Shown here piece by piece: positions 50,269 through 63,990 of a DNA stretch of 64,000 nucleotides (position 1 is the first letter of the stretch; each line of letters begins with the position of its first letter). The DNA comes from Haemonchus contortus (Eukaryota; Nematoda; Chromadorea; Rhabditida; Trichostrongylidae): positions 42,032,775-42,096,774 of the forward strand of contig LS997567.1 in NCBI GenBank assembly GCA_000469685.2, in the 5' to 3' direction. The notes beneath the pieces are model-generated. The model ran no database searches, was not told where the DNA came from, and was given only the letters and a program-made list of their open reading frames with translations. The position numbers and the translations under genes are program-made.

Positions 50269-51828
50269 TCATTGGTGGATCAGTGGGCTGTACAACGTCG
50301 TAGCCAATGAGAGGTGCGCTAGGGCTTGCTTTGTTTCACCACCAATTCGCCGTGATACCTGCTCGGACAAAGAGTAGCCACGATCAAGAAGGGAGTTGAG
50401 GGGCTCAGGCTTGTGAGATGATAGGAATCGAGGTGGGATGGCAAAAAATAGTTGATGTTCTGCAGCCACTTCATGGACAAAAATACCAGTTTTGAAGCGA
50501 GAAAACTCACGAAAACACAAGTGATCTTTAGTTATCAATGAATACAACCTGTTTGAAATCAACACCAATTTTTCAATCGTTCACTCATATCGTTTGCAAA
50601 TGTTTACTGTTTCAAACTTTTGCAGCCACCAGCCACCAGCGCGACTGCTTTCGAATATAACCATTGTAGCTCAACCCTTTTCCCAAGGCCAATTATCATA
50701 GACAATCAGAATATATTTTTTATTATAAACATGAAATATGAACAATCTTCAACCACAAAAATAGCACCAAAAATACATCGCCATACTATTTACAATGTTT
50801 CAAAGAAACAATAGTTCTCTTTAATACAGAAAACTGTCTCCACCTGTTTGAGCTTTCTCTCTTAGAACTAGAAAATCCTCGTAAACTGGTAACAATAACA
50901 GTAGTAAAAATGTATTTACACGTTGACATCATGAAGAAGGACTGAAAGATGACTAGGGATCCTCGCAATCCGGTGCAAATCGTGTCATCCGGAATGATGG
51001 GGTTAATGACGTTTTTTCTTCTGATCATCAGAAAACCAGTTACTGACAGTTTAACAGTCATTTCTTACTGACTCGTCATCAACAAGTAATTGTATGCCAT
51101 ACAACCGATTATGGACACAATGTAGGCGACACCAGCCTGAAAAACGGTCGGTTCAAAGCTGGCGGATCAGATCATCGGCTAGCGTGATTGGCGCTGATCA
51201 ATCGATAAAGCTCGTAATCGTAGAAAAAGTTACCTTAGTGTGGAATAACTGGTTATCCAGGAGGCATGAAATGGGTTGATGAACATGTGACTGTGAATAT
51301 CTAAACAAACAACCTTATGATTCCCTCCCAAATGTGCAAACTGTAAATTAGCCAGCTGAATCTGCTGGTTCTACTGATCACGTGAATTTTGGATTTCGCA
51401 TTTGTTTTTTTAACAAGTTAAGTGATAACTGGTCGAAACCAACAAACAGTAACCACCAACCTCTTCCGTCTCGTTTGAATTTTCGTGTGCTTGTGAAGGG
51501 CAAGTCGCCCCATCGTTAGCATTTCGTTGATGATAGCCACAAGTACACGTTTTAGCTGAAATTCAGTTTTCAAGGAAATCTTCAAATTCCAAAATAGAGA
51601 GCGGAAATCAGCGAAGACGGTTAAGGCGGTCAAGGAAACGTGAATACAAGCACACAAAAGACAGTCGAGTATGAAGGACGACCCACGATTTGGTTACACA
51701 CTTCCGAGAAGCGATTTAAGTTTTTTTCATTTGTAAATAGAATGTAAATAAATACTTGTTTTGTAAGTATCTGGTCCTCGTCTTGGGCATTAATCAGAAG
51801 TAAAGGTCCGCTGAACAAGAACAATCCG
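50269..51828 (-). CDS. Unrecognised, probably membrane-spanning protein (six exons)
   Basis: Six exons join in phase: 51828-51756 (the acceptor at 51810 is an alternative), 51555-51461, 51300-51234, 51136-51069, 51020-50922 and 50548-50269 (stop). The reading includes GLFLFSGPLLLINAQDEDQ, LKRVLVAIINEMLTMGRLAL, a hydrophobic helix AGVAYIVSIIGCMAYNYLLM, a second hydrophobic stretch SLVIFQSFFMMS and a soluble tail (FVHEVAAEHQLFFAIPPRFL). Acceptors are of the TTTCAG/TTTAG type and donors are mostly GTAAGA/GTAACT-like. The 5' end is missing; a possible upstream exon reads IQLAIYKTFPFITR near 52.6 kb but was not joined. I recognise no family. Five phase matches support a real gene, but each exon is short, so the model needs transcripts. 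Confidence 0.45.
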
Positions 51829-54800
51829 CTGAACACTAGCTCATTGTAGACATGTCATACCGTCTAAGAGAGTCGAAACAAAAAGTTACCAGTAATACGA
51901 ATCGAAAAGTGGTAAGTACTACTAGTACTTAGAAACAGCGCTTACAAAACTGACATTCCGAAGTTAGAAAAAGCAATCACTCCGGTCAAGGAAAGCGCAA
52001 AAAATCTTGCAGATAAACCGTTTGCTAACACTTTTCACCAGAGTAACTCAGTTTCTTACTGAAGTGCCCCGAATGAGACAAAGTACTTGGAAAAAAATAA
52101 AATTATAAAACTTTTCACCAAGTAAATAAAAAAGTAATTAATTCAAATTTTGAGTAACCTTTATGAAAAGAATTGTTGTTGAGGGAAAAACGAACTGGAC
52201 TACGGTAGGCAAAGTAGAAAATCTAGTAAGAAATGGGCTGGTAGTATGTTGGCGAGATAGTACTAGTAAATGAGCCTTATCATATTTGTTTAAAAGTGAA
52301 TGTACATGTGGCCGCACATCTGGTTATTGTTTGTTTGTTTAGCTAGTTTAATTGATGGTAATGTTAGGTTGGCAGCTGAGCACCTGAGAGGAATTTTAAG
52401 AGAGATACAGAAGGGACTATCCTTTTTTTCACAAAAAAGAAGCATCAGTTCAGTTTTATTTCGACCAAAAATACGTATGTCAGGTGGTTATCCCTAAAGG
52501 TAATTGCTTGGAGTTCATTTTGAAAAAAAATCGTTTTGTTAATACACAAACCAAAAATTCCTAAATGTTTCAGCCCACCTACACAAAAAAGTTTGGAACG
52601 ATTTACGATATTCCTTGTGATAAATGGGAAAGTTTTGTAGATGGCCAATTGAATAGCTGGGAATCATATCAAATGTTTGAAGCCGTATAAAAACTGGTAT
52701 TATATCTGAAACAGAAAATCAATAGTCATGATGTCGTAAATAATCACATTTCCAGTTAAGCACCAATCGATTGCCCTGGTTTGACGTAAGTAGATGCACG
52801 TGTTTCGAAATAATATGATATATTACTAAATAATTGCTGGGAAGCATTCCGTGTAGTCAAGGCTATGGTGCATCGATAGGTGATCGTCAAACTAGTTCTT
52901 CTAACACCATTGATTTGCCAAATTCCTCACTAACAATAGGTTATTATACAGTTTGGAATGCTAGTAATGTCTATAAAACAACGTTTTGGAAGTTATCTTA
53001 GACTATTACTCCGGGATACCAGAAAAATCTAACTCGAAAAATAAAGAAAGATTGGGCTCGATGATTCTGAGTAACTTTCACTCAAGGTGTAAAGAATTAT
53101 ATATCTCAATCAAAGATCAAATTCTTGACTTGCGTTCAGAGTCGCGAGGGAGTTGAAAAGCATTTTTGGCGTATACAGTTTCTTTTCGAGCCAGTAAACT
53201 AACAGGTTACAGCTTTTATCATAACTAAAGAATATGGTACCAAGAAACCGACTTCGGAAGGAGTAGGGACTCACAATCAGGCAGGTTATCATCCGTGACG
53301 CGGTTCCTGGATCACTCTTGTGGGAGCGACACCACCTATCACTCTCTCAACTCCACTTTATATTTACAATAGAAACAAACCCTCCCAACTATGGTCCCAA
53401 ATAGCTAAACTTTAAGGAATATTTATAATAGAGGAAATTATTCTCAATCCAATTAGTCTTTTCTACAAGGGTAAAGGTTCTAATGTCTAGACGTGAACTT
53501 AACAGGCTGTTGTAGAATAGCCATGAATAGTCGGTCGTTCAAGAAACCTCTTATTACTGACAAAGAGAATGTAGCTGAGTTCGTGTTAATATTTCTATTT
53601 TCAAAGAGGAAATAGCGGATAGGCCGAAAAGTGGGAATACAAAGGTGCGGAGTCGTACTAAAGGATGGCTCGGGAAGGAATTTGGTTTCCGGTCTGGAAT
53701 CGCTGCACTACAGTCGAAAGCAGATGAATAAATATAGGAGTGACCACGTGTCGACTTCTTTTCTTCGGTGGAAATCAGAACAGGTTCCAGGGAATTGGCC
53801 TGAAGGACTGGAACTGCGACGGGGACATTAAACAAGTGGCATTTCTTGAGGTATTTCTTATGATCATTGTGACTCCAGCCAGACTAAGAGTTGGAGAGTA
53901 CGAACTGTAACTAATGAAATTAAATGAGAACAGCACTTGAAAAAGATAGTAGAAGTAATAATAAGTGTAGTAAAAATACCGAGCATTTTGGAAGAATTAA
54001 ATTCAATGTTGTGAAAACGACGAATAAGGCAATGAAAAGCGAAAAAACTGATCGGAACTAATTTGAAAAAAACGCTTTGTATGAAAGCTTGAAACCATGT
54101 TTTGTTGTAGATTGAAGTTGCAAAGACAAGTGGGTGAAATATGGATCAAACGAAGCACAAAATATGAACTATGAACATGTAATAGAGCAGTACCACAGTT
54201 TCGGCAATGTGTCACTACTTTTTTGTTTACATTTTCTACTTATAAAGTCATTTTTGCATCTGTTATGTATGCATGAAAATTTAGCTCTGCCTCTTTCTCA
54301 AAGTAGTTAGATACTAGTAGGAAAATAAAAAGCTCCTACAAAAATTAAACCTGCTAGGAAAGCTTGACTACACGGTTCGATTCTTGGGCTCGGCATTTCA
54401 ATAGGAAAGACTACCAATACATGAAATGCAATGATATATTCGAATACATAGTGTTATATAAAAATATTGGTGCAATAGCAGTTATGAAAGCGGCTGGAGC
54501 CCATCTGTTGGCTCACAAAAACATGCCGATTCCGATTGAATAGAAACAGGCCGTGGAACTCGGTTTCGTTCATACAATCGTACGGTAGAGGTGCCATTCA
54601 AGAGATATATGAAAAATATTGATCATAAACAACTTTAGGAAGCGGAAAGAGTAATCCAAACTGAATATTACAATCAACTACTGGAGCGGCAGACTAGTAA
54701 CGTAATGCGCAAATGAATAACATTCAGTTCTGATCACTGAAATGTGCCTATACTCCACGTTGATGTTTGACGCCATTTTACTCTAGCCACAAAATTACCA

Positions 54801-57800
54801 TCATTCAAATTATTGTTGTAACAATTGTTAACATTGTGAACTCTTAGATTAACAATTGATTTCAATGATCTAATGTTTTAGCGTAACGTCCTTCATCGGA
54901 GACCTTGATACGTTGCGACAGAAGGGTCTGAAGTGAACCCTAATTTGCTCTTGACGTTCCTATGACGTATTCGCAACTCAACTTCGAAATTCCTCTAACT
55001 TAAAAACACTCATCATGGTTCCACTGCAATTAAGGGATTCCGCTGTGTCAGAAGAGTGGGAGTCCTCTCCCCGTTTAACCATCGCACATTTGGTTTGCCC
55101 CAGTCTCCTTCCCGTCACATGTATTCGACACTTTTGGTTTCGGATTGAGGTTTTTGGCTAGCCCTCATCATCTTCAGTCAACGTTGAACTCCCGAAAGGC
55201 TAGCTGGCCACTTACATTGAAAAGGATTTCGAAGGGGCTGCTCGAAGGTCCAACGAGCTAGTAGGGGCTCCGCTCGTACAGGTGTATGGGAAAAAGGTAA
55301 ATTCCGAGGACAGAGACAGATCAGTGCGGTCGTGGTTTTGTGGCAAAAGGTAAAGTTTAAAGGAGTAAGTAGTGGCAGTAATCAATGGATTTCCCCCAAT
55401 GAAATCCACTAATTCACTTCCTTTCTATTAATTTACAAATTGACAAAGAAAGCAGCATATACTTCAAAGCATGTAAGGATACCACAATGAAAGTGTGAAG
55501 CAGGGTGAACATGGCGGGGCGGTATTCTATTGTCATTTATAACTAACTAACATTTATAAGCGAAAAATACCAAAAGGCGTGCAATGGTTCAAAGTTTGAT
55601 AACTGATTTTCTCAGGAACGATTGTGCACGATAGAAACGGCACGCTGTATTAACTTTCCTAGATGAACATGTTCACGATAGAAGTGTCGCGTTCCTCTAA
55701 TAATGAATTAAACTGCAGTGAAACACTGAACCAACAAAATCGAAGCATCAAACGTTCGAAATGACGGCGTTGTATGTATGCGGTGGAACGGGTAAACACC
55801 AAGGTCTGGTTACATAAACAGCGGATACCCCATGTACGATACGGTCCACGAGCGTGTGAACACCACAAAATTTCGTGCTTCAACCAGACATTCTACAGTC
55901 GTGCTTTTGACCCCCAAGACTTTCTATCAGCCATTTTAAACAAGCAAAATTTGAAAAAAATTAAATATCAGAATCATCATCAAAAGTTTTATGACTGACG
56001 GCAATGGGTGCCGAAGGCTCAGCAACAGGGACACCAATGATGGGCTAAGCAAGATCCTCATGTAAAACAAGATGGGAGAAATTCGAAGATGGAAAACATC
56101 GAAATGTTTTTAGAAGAGTGTTAGAACTGCGCTGAGCAATAGAAAGGAATGGCATACTTATACTTATACTTATACTTCTGGCTGTTTTCTTTAACTGGTA
56201 AAGAGAACAAAAAGCAATCACATATTATTGAAGACGAACGTTGACATAGTTCATTATGTCAAACAAATAGCCCTGTACTACCGCTCGTGATAGCCAGATT
56301 ACTCCATCAGAAAGTTATCAGTAGGTCTGTTGACTAAATGGAAACTACTGCCATCGATGGATCCTTCACAGAGGGTTTTGTTAGAAAAAGAAACATCACC
56401 AGTCAAACACCAAGGAATTTCGCCGCTTCTCAGGTTACCCTCTTGCTAAGCTTAGCGTTTTGCATCAATCAAGGCAGCTTTTTCTTTGGATGTTCCCTCC
56501 TCAGAAAGAAACGAATTTCACACGAAACTTAACAATTTTTAGCGACAAGGTACAGGTAGCTATATGAAGTATTTAAAAGTAATTAGATGGATCTCGCTTG
56601 AGCTTTTCTTACGGAGCTCATCCGCTCCGGTAGTTAGAAGCAGCTCAGTGTCAAGAGGGCCGACATGTCTTATGACCGTATACTGGACCACACAGAAGCT
56701 ATCTGATCCCCTAATTCGAGCAGAAATCGTGGTCCTTCCATGTACAGTATCGCTGGAATATCAGGCATAGTAAAATGACAACAGCCAGGTCTGTGAAAGT
56801 CATCCCAATGTCAATAGAATTTATACCTCTGTAGGAACTTACGATAATAGAAATTCCCTGATGGGATCACCCATTATAACGGACTTTGATTTGCATGATC
56901 TAAGTCTACATAAATAAAATTACGGAAACAAACATAAAATGTGTCAATTCATGTAAATTGTCTAGCATTACAGATGTGAAACAGTAAAATTTTATGATAT
57001 GCCTATGAATAAAAATGTTAATGTGAAATTGTTTTCCCACATTCAGTCACCACAGCATTTGAAACCGTTTCCACAGCTTACAGGGCAAATTACTCTGGTT
57101 CTAAAAAGTTATTGACATCGGTCGTTATGAGTGTTATGATTTTCAGGTGATCGGCCACATGTTGATATGATACACGTGAAGAAGGACTTTGAACTCGAAA
57201 CTACATCTCGAATGGACACTGAAGAGGACTAACTTTCAATTTACGTTGGAATAGATGAAAAATGAAGAATGACTGAAGGCTGCTCATATGGGGCGTCTAC
57301 GAGGGTTCAGTTACTTCCTCTCTCAAAAGCCGGTAGTGATAAGCCCAGGTGTCGGCCTGATAAAACGCCATTCATGTCGGAAAACTAGTCAACCCTATCT
57401 GTTCCATCAACAACACGTTGAATAACCCAAAAATAGCTCTTTGTCTGTTGCGAAAGATTGGCTTGGTAACCAGTAAAGAAACTATTGAAAATCGTTCCGA
57501 GTCTTTTGCTTTCTCAAGACAGAGTTCTCACAGAACATTGCAGGCACCGCTTCTGTGCTTCACCTAACTCCTATAGAGATGAAAGGAACTATTAGTATCA
57601 TTAGGAAGCTCAAAGACTACCTGAGTAAATGGAAGTAAGTAGTTATTCAGGTGAAACTTTTTTTCTATGGAACAAGTGTAATCCGAAGCTCTGATGTGAA
57701 GGACTACAAATCACCCGAATGAACCTAAGTATTGAAAAATGGGATATGTCGTATTCCCACTTACCTACGTTCGTTAGTGCCTGGCAGATCAGTATCAAGT

Positions 57801-59700
57801 GGATGGCAGTCTTTGAAAAGTTGGTAATAAACTTTCAAGTTACTAGTTATACTCATTTCTGTCAAATCAATAATTTATTACAGATCAAGACATCTGAGAT
57901 ACCATAAAATGCTCGAGCGCCACTTCAAGAGGGATGATACAGGACATGACGGATTTGTACTAAAGTTACACTAAATATACCTATTTTAATGAGGAATTAT
58001 GAACTATAAAGGATAATTAGAATATACACTAAGTGGAAATATAGGGAATACCGAGTAAAAATCGAGTAATTGAGTAAGTTCGACATCACACGAGATCAGA
58101 CTACTTGGGGTTATACTCGTAATCCAAGAACAAACTTTGAAAAAAGACAACAGGCACTTTGAACATGTACACAACAGAAACTACTGCTACAAAACTATTT
58201 GCTTACAAAGTAATCGAACAAAATCTCATTGCACTGTAGATACCCGATAAACGTCAGCCTAGGATGGGAAGCCATTGTGTGGCTATGAACGGACTCGTCT
58301 CGATTGTCGTCACGTCACATTGATCAGAAGTGGGCCATTAGCCATACTGTCCCTATCGCAAAACGAAGAACACATCTGAAAGAATGGCTGACTGGAGTGG
58401 TTTACTAATAACCTCGTTTACTGGTAATCTGGACAAGCGGTATGGTACCCCTTTTTCATTGAAGTAGCAAAAATCCCACCTGAAGTTGGTGATTCTCAAA
58501 CGTTATCGCATCTTCACTGCTTCGTTGGCTCAGCACTGATTGTCCCGAGACGGACTGGATCATTTTTGATCTGAAAACGCTATCCTTTCACAGAAAGCGA
58601 AGATCGTCATGGGGATGATAACAGCTGAGAGGCCTGTGTAAACAGGTAAACAACCCATCGCTGCTATAATTCTTGGAGAATTTAAGCAGTAGAGTGTGTG
58701 TATGCAGGTAAGTACGAAAATCAAACAGTAAAACTCACTGTTGTCGGGCTCGTAAGTAGATGAAGTACCGATTGTATGCCCATCTACCGCAGAAGAACAC
58801 TGACAGTAATACCAGAATGACGCTGAAGATAGATTAAATATGCGATCAGTCTCTTTATAATGATATCAAAGTCCTGTGAACAAGATCAAGATCCGGGTAA
58901 AACTGATATTACATTTACTCACCAAATAACTACTACTCCTTCAACGCCCAGATCTTCCATTATCGATCGACTTCTCTGGGTCCTTTCCGACAGGCATACG
59001 CTGTGAATGTCAGTCCCATCATCAGTAAGGGACCATCGCAGGCAGATTGTGTACACCTTGAAAAAAATAGTCTTTGAGTTGGTTGAACTGATGTACTACC
59101 ATAAGTTATGTAGGGTCTCAGTATTGACGGGAGTACTGAGCACCGAGATGTTGCCCACGTAAATTTCTCGAGTTCAAGCCTTGTAAAAAGAAACTCAAAG
59201 GTTCTTATACTGAGAAAACCATTTTGTTCTGGAATGTGTGGATTATTAGATCAGGGCGCGCCGCTCGTCGCATGTGAGACTTTCGGGAGGGAACGGACGC
59301 GAGCGGTCGCTCCGCAACGCACGCGTATCACGTGTAGCACGGTGCCAGTATGCGCGATCCACGTCTTAACCAGAAAGTTTTTTTCCTTTTTTCTGGCTCT
59401 GTTCACTCTAAATTTCAAATGCCTTATTTTCTAAAGAAACATACCCTGTCTGGCAGTAGATTGATCAAGTTGTAACTGCAATATATGTTGTGAAGGGAGA
59501 GCAGGACAACTCGTTTGAAGTCACTGGCGCTTGTCGAGTTCACTTGTAGGGCCACCCTTAAAATTTTGATAAAGTATAATGTTGGTAATATCGGATCTAT
59601 TTTACTTAGCCTTGTTTCACAGTAATCGAATTTATGACAGAGTGGTTCTTTTTGGAAGTAGTCAGCAAGCAAAGCTTGGAAGCCACTATGAATTTGTTCC
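51829..59700. other. Non-coding stretch, no supported gene
   Basis: Apart from the possible exon near 52.6 kb, frames are short and without domains. A TACTTA hexamer is tandemly repeated about four times at 56157-56178. A missed gene made of very short exons is possible. Confidence 0.4.
56157..56178 (+). repeat. TACTTA hexamer microsatellite
   Basis: Tandem ACTTAT/TACTTA units, about four copies. Confidence 0.7.
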
Positions 59701-59704
59701 GGAA

Positions 59705-62700
59705 CTATAAGTTTTTCACTTGAAACATTTCCGGTGCCCACTTCAGGCCCTCGTTTCTCAGAGTTTTTAGAGTGTAATTCAGAAAGCATTCATCGTCTTC
59801 AGCCTGCATGAAAGGAATGCTTTTGTAGCGCTACTCGGTAACCTCCTCAAAATTTATCTTTCCATCTTCTCCAAGTTTGATTACTGTGAAAAACTTTCAA
59901 TGACTTTACTAAATGCCAGCAAAATTTACCGATCAACTGCCTGGACGTCGATATTACGATTCCATGCCAAGTGAACCGACGAAACTCCAACCTTAAAAGG
60001 AGAGTTTACGAGATGCAATTAGCGACATGGAAAACCCCATTGTTTCTGTTGTATGGCTGTGGCCGTATTGCCGTTCAAACACGTTTGATGCCAATCACAA
60101 AGATGTTTTATGGGTAATTAAAATACGCCCCGATTCGTTGTGTCTTCCTAAAGATAACGCCATTGCTATACTACTTCAAAACAGTTTTGAGAGAAAATGT
60201 TACTACATAGTTGAGAAACCGCATGTCGAATAGCTCCCCTCCCAGGTTTCTCTCTTAATACCGAAGGCAGCGGTAAAGTGTTCACAAATAGAAGTTTTGG
60301 CGTCGATCGATCTGCCTTCAGGTTGCGCCGTGCCCTTGGCTGCCATTTAGAATAAAAGTTATGAGCAACAATGAACAAAAAACTTCCAGAGGCTTGATCT
60401 AAGTGTAACTTTAGTGCCATTCCTTCGTTTTCAAGTTTGACATAGGGAATATCGTGCCTGTTCAGCTCCCAGTTCTTCCTTTCTGGGAACGGCTGCTCTC
60501 AGTAATATCGAAAGGGGAAGCTTTTGCAATTGTATAAGTAATAACCAGTTATATTACTACCTAATAAATTTTTTATTCGATGGGATCTTAAACACTTACA
60601 TGAGTCACTTTCAGTTTTATTTCAGGGACCTGAACAGTTAACCGAATCTTCCTCGTTATCGTGTATTTTCCCCGTTGAATAGTACACTCGTAATCGCCAG
60701 CATCCGAGTTCAACACGACGTCTATTCTGTAACAGAATCAGGAAATTCGAGTCAAGGAATTGCCGCTCTGTAGTGGCCACTTTAGCTGACTTCATTACCT
60801 GAAGAATTCTGTTGTGGCCAACGTCCTCTTCCGCAATCGCTGGCGTTTCAGTGGCTCGAAAAGCGTCGTCGTAAAGTAGTCAAGACGTTCAAAACCGGAT
60901 GAAAACTGCAATGTCATGGAATTTTTTTTATTCCAGGGGTTTAAAGAAAGTCGGACAGCTGCCTCCAAATATATAGTGCTTCTCTGCCCTTTTTAGCGAC
61001 TCTCTGGCTATAGAAGGTGTAGCAGAAGAATCGTACATAACCCCGTCGCACGAATGAGTAAAGGCAATTTTTTTAGTTTCGATGTCCGATGCAATATAAA
61101 GAACATGGGTTCTACCTCCATTTGCCAAAACTCCTACTAAAATTTAGCTCTGATGTAACTTTTGTTGGCAGTTTTGCGTCCTTGGGTCTCCAAATGAACA
61201 AACAAATAAATAAGATGTTACTTCTGGTCTGATCGCATACTCGGTCATACCGGCCGGTGATTTCCATTTAACAATGTCCTCCTCTTCCGTCCCTGAAAAT
61301 AAAAGAGAATTGAAGGTACCCAGGAATACGACCCTTCGGGTAGTTGGGATTTCAGTGGTACTCACCAGAGCAGTAAATTTTGAACGTTTGGCCAACACTC
61401 GCCACAACTTCGTGGCCAAACGGCAAGACCACACTTGGCCGGCATTGCTCACTTCGGGCCAAACTCGTCGGTGATAGATTGGGAATGCTGCAAAAGTAAC
61501 ATATAAGTTCGAATATCAAATGCTTTCAATGTTCGTGGATAGAATTACTTCATAATTCGAAAGCCTATATTACTAAAACACTTTAGTAAATTTCGACGAA
61601 TCCCTACCTCAACACTTCTCCTTCTCTAGTGACACATGTCGAATTACCCCAGTCCGTTATGGTAGTAGTGGTAATGGAGCTCAACTGTTCTGCGAGGCAT
61701 CCACAGTCCAATGGAACATCGGAGATGCGAACCTACAGAACGCTTCAATCTCATCTGTTCCTGTAGTTTCCGATTTCAAGCCAATGCTAACTCTAGGGTT
61801 ATATGCTGTGCCAGAAACACCCCCCAGACCTAGTGTGCAACTTTTCGTCCAGAAAAAAATCCTGGATCCATGAACTTCAACCCTGAACAGGTTTTCGAGG
61901 AAAGCTGGACCAGTGCTATCACGAAGTTGAAGATCGACACGCCTAGCTTTCTTTTCCCTTTTTATCGGATTGGCTTTCCACCTGCTGTGACTGCAGGCAT
62001 CCATACAGAGACTATATGGACTGGACTATTTTTTACGCAATCCGGGTCTAAATGGACCTTTCACCCCTAAAATAACGCTGGATTTAATGAGCTTCTTTGC
62101 AATTGACTAAATATAAACATAAACAGTAACCCATGATTACTCTAAACAACGGGAACAGAAACATACTCTTGCAATATTGGAGAGAAGAGCTGGTGACAGA
62201 GACTTGAGCGCAGTTCCAGAAATATCGAGGCTAAATGGAAAACTTTCGAAAAAATTCTAAATTGAATTTCATGAAAAGTTCACCTGAAGACGCTGATGTT
62301 CTCAAAAGCTGCCGGCGAAATGAATGTAAGATCCCGGCAGTCAGTAAAGAAAACCGAGTGAAGCCTCGGCAGGCGAGAAAATGCTCCAGCTTCTACCACT
62401 CGCAATGCACTTGACGATAGGTCCAGCCACTTGAATAAAATATAATCAACTTTCGAAAAGGTGGCTTTTCATAAAAAACGCCTTTATACCACATTTTCAT
62501 CTCGAAAGTGAAACTCAATTCTAATACTCTCTCTAGACATTTACCATACGTATTACTTCTCACATCCGATGAAGCTCTTTCACTTTGAGAGATCGGAAAC
62601 TACTACAACAAATTGGTCCAATAGGTCCACTAGTCCACTACGACCTAGCAATATCTGCATGTATTATATATTCAATCAATCTTTAATTGCTATAATAAAT

Positions 62701-63990
62701 ACTTGTATCTGTATTGACTAAAAGATAGAGCGACGACTCCGGGATGAAGTGCTTCATGAATTAACCAGCTACTTATTATATGTCAATATAACAAACAAAT
62801 GCACTTCTAAACAGAGACACAATTCAAAGCAAAGGTCGATTACGTGGCATACTCGGGAAACGATCTCTGTGGAAAAACAACACACAGAATCGGAGACTAT
62901 ATTATTATCATTGTCACTATCATTACTACAGTTCTACCTTTCTTTGTTTTTCGAAAAAGATCTCGTTAAATAATTTGTTTACTTTTTTTCACGAGTTTTG
63001 CTATTTACCTGAAGGCTATCAAGACTTGCTTGTCCCTCGCCTATCACTGTGATGGGGTTATTAGCCAACAGTAGAGTCCTCAATCCTTCCATGCTACGTA
63101 GCTCGATTCCAGGAAGCTGTGTGAGATTGTTCGAACTAAGGTCGAGCACTTCCAGCTGAATACCGCAATTAGCCGCTTTCAAGCAGTAATTGCTTCGATA
63201 ACACAAGTAATTACACATTACTACGAAATTTACAAAAAAAAACTGAAAACGCACCGATAGCATAGGTGTAATCGAGTCGCACTCGACGCTTCGAATCCGA
63301 TTCCGACTTACATTCAAAAAACGTAAGGAAGTCGCCGTCGAAAAATCGCTCATCTGGAAAATAAGGTTTCTCAAAATTCTGAAATTAGTACTTAGAATGG
63401 ATTACCAAAGCAGATGGAAACGATAAAACATTTCTTGGAAGACATGTGACTCAGCGACTAGCGGTTAAACTCCCTCCTGAACACCCTCCCATGTGAAATC
63501 TCTTGTCGATCTCTCAAACCCCTACGAGGTTTATTTCCCATTGGGATCCGATTGTAAATACTTTGTATTGACGAGATAGTTCGCTGTTTGGAAGCCTGGA
63601 AAAAGTGTCAATGGCAAGTCTTCACAAGCCATAGATGGAGGAGCACCCTTCAACCTTTCCGTATTACTGTATGAAATTCCAGCTCGTGGCGGAACGGAAT
63701 AAGTCTTGCTATTTTTAGATGGAATTTGAACCACCAATGCTTGGCACGAGTTAGTTTGCTCCGCAGCTCCATACAACCTCAAGAGCTTTCTGCATGGTTG
63801 TCTAGCACATGTGGAGTAGATGGAAATCAATAGGTAGGAAACAACAATTGAAACAAGGCTACTGTTACATTTAGTGAGGGGTGCGGTAAATTCTCCCCGA
63901 AAATCGAGTCGCGCTCGCCGCACCCGATCGCGGGCAGTCGCGTTTTGTGAAGCGGAAGGCTTGAATTTCCAGTAGACGGTAATCGCCGCG
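59705..63990 (-). CDS. LRR and immunoglobulin-domain protein (cell-surface or secreted), 5' end beyond or near the right edge
   Basis: Exons in transcript order: about 63923-63562 (N-terminal border uncertain), 63378-63255, 63155-63009, 62429-62284, 62230-62167, 61732-61608, 61487-61366, 61292-61251, 61133 to about 61060, 60905-60799, 60726-60600, 60492-60262, 60170-60127, 59991-59930, 59883-59843 and 59803-59705 (stop TAG). Phases agree throughout. Exon 1 holds a hydrophobic signal-like segment (SLVSIVVSYLLISIYSTCA) and LRRNT-type cysteines. Leucine-rich repeats follow (LRFLNVSRNRIRSVE, LEVLDLSSNNLTQLPGIEL, WLDLSSSALRVV, SLDISGTALKSL), then a cysteine cap (DCGCLAEQL). Ig signatures are QTFKIYC, VKWKSP and the canonical DAGDYEC. 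LRR-Ig proteins act in adhesion and receptor signalling. The C-terminal 180 residues after VQVPEIKLKV are unrecognised with no clear TM helix, and those last five exons are the weakest part. Confidence 0.75.

Noticed and set aside
61144..61251. Extension of the Ig exon through GTATGA to the GAA|GTAACA donor
   Set aside because: That ending gives a phase that does not fit the next exon; ending at GCCG|GTATGA does.
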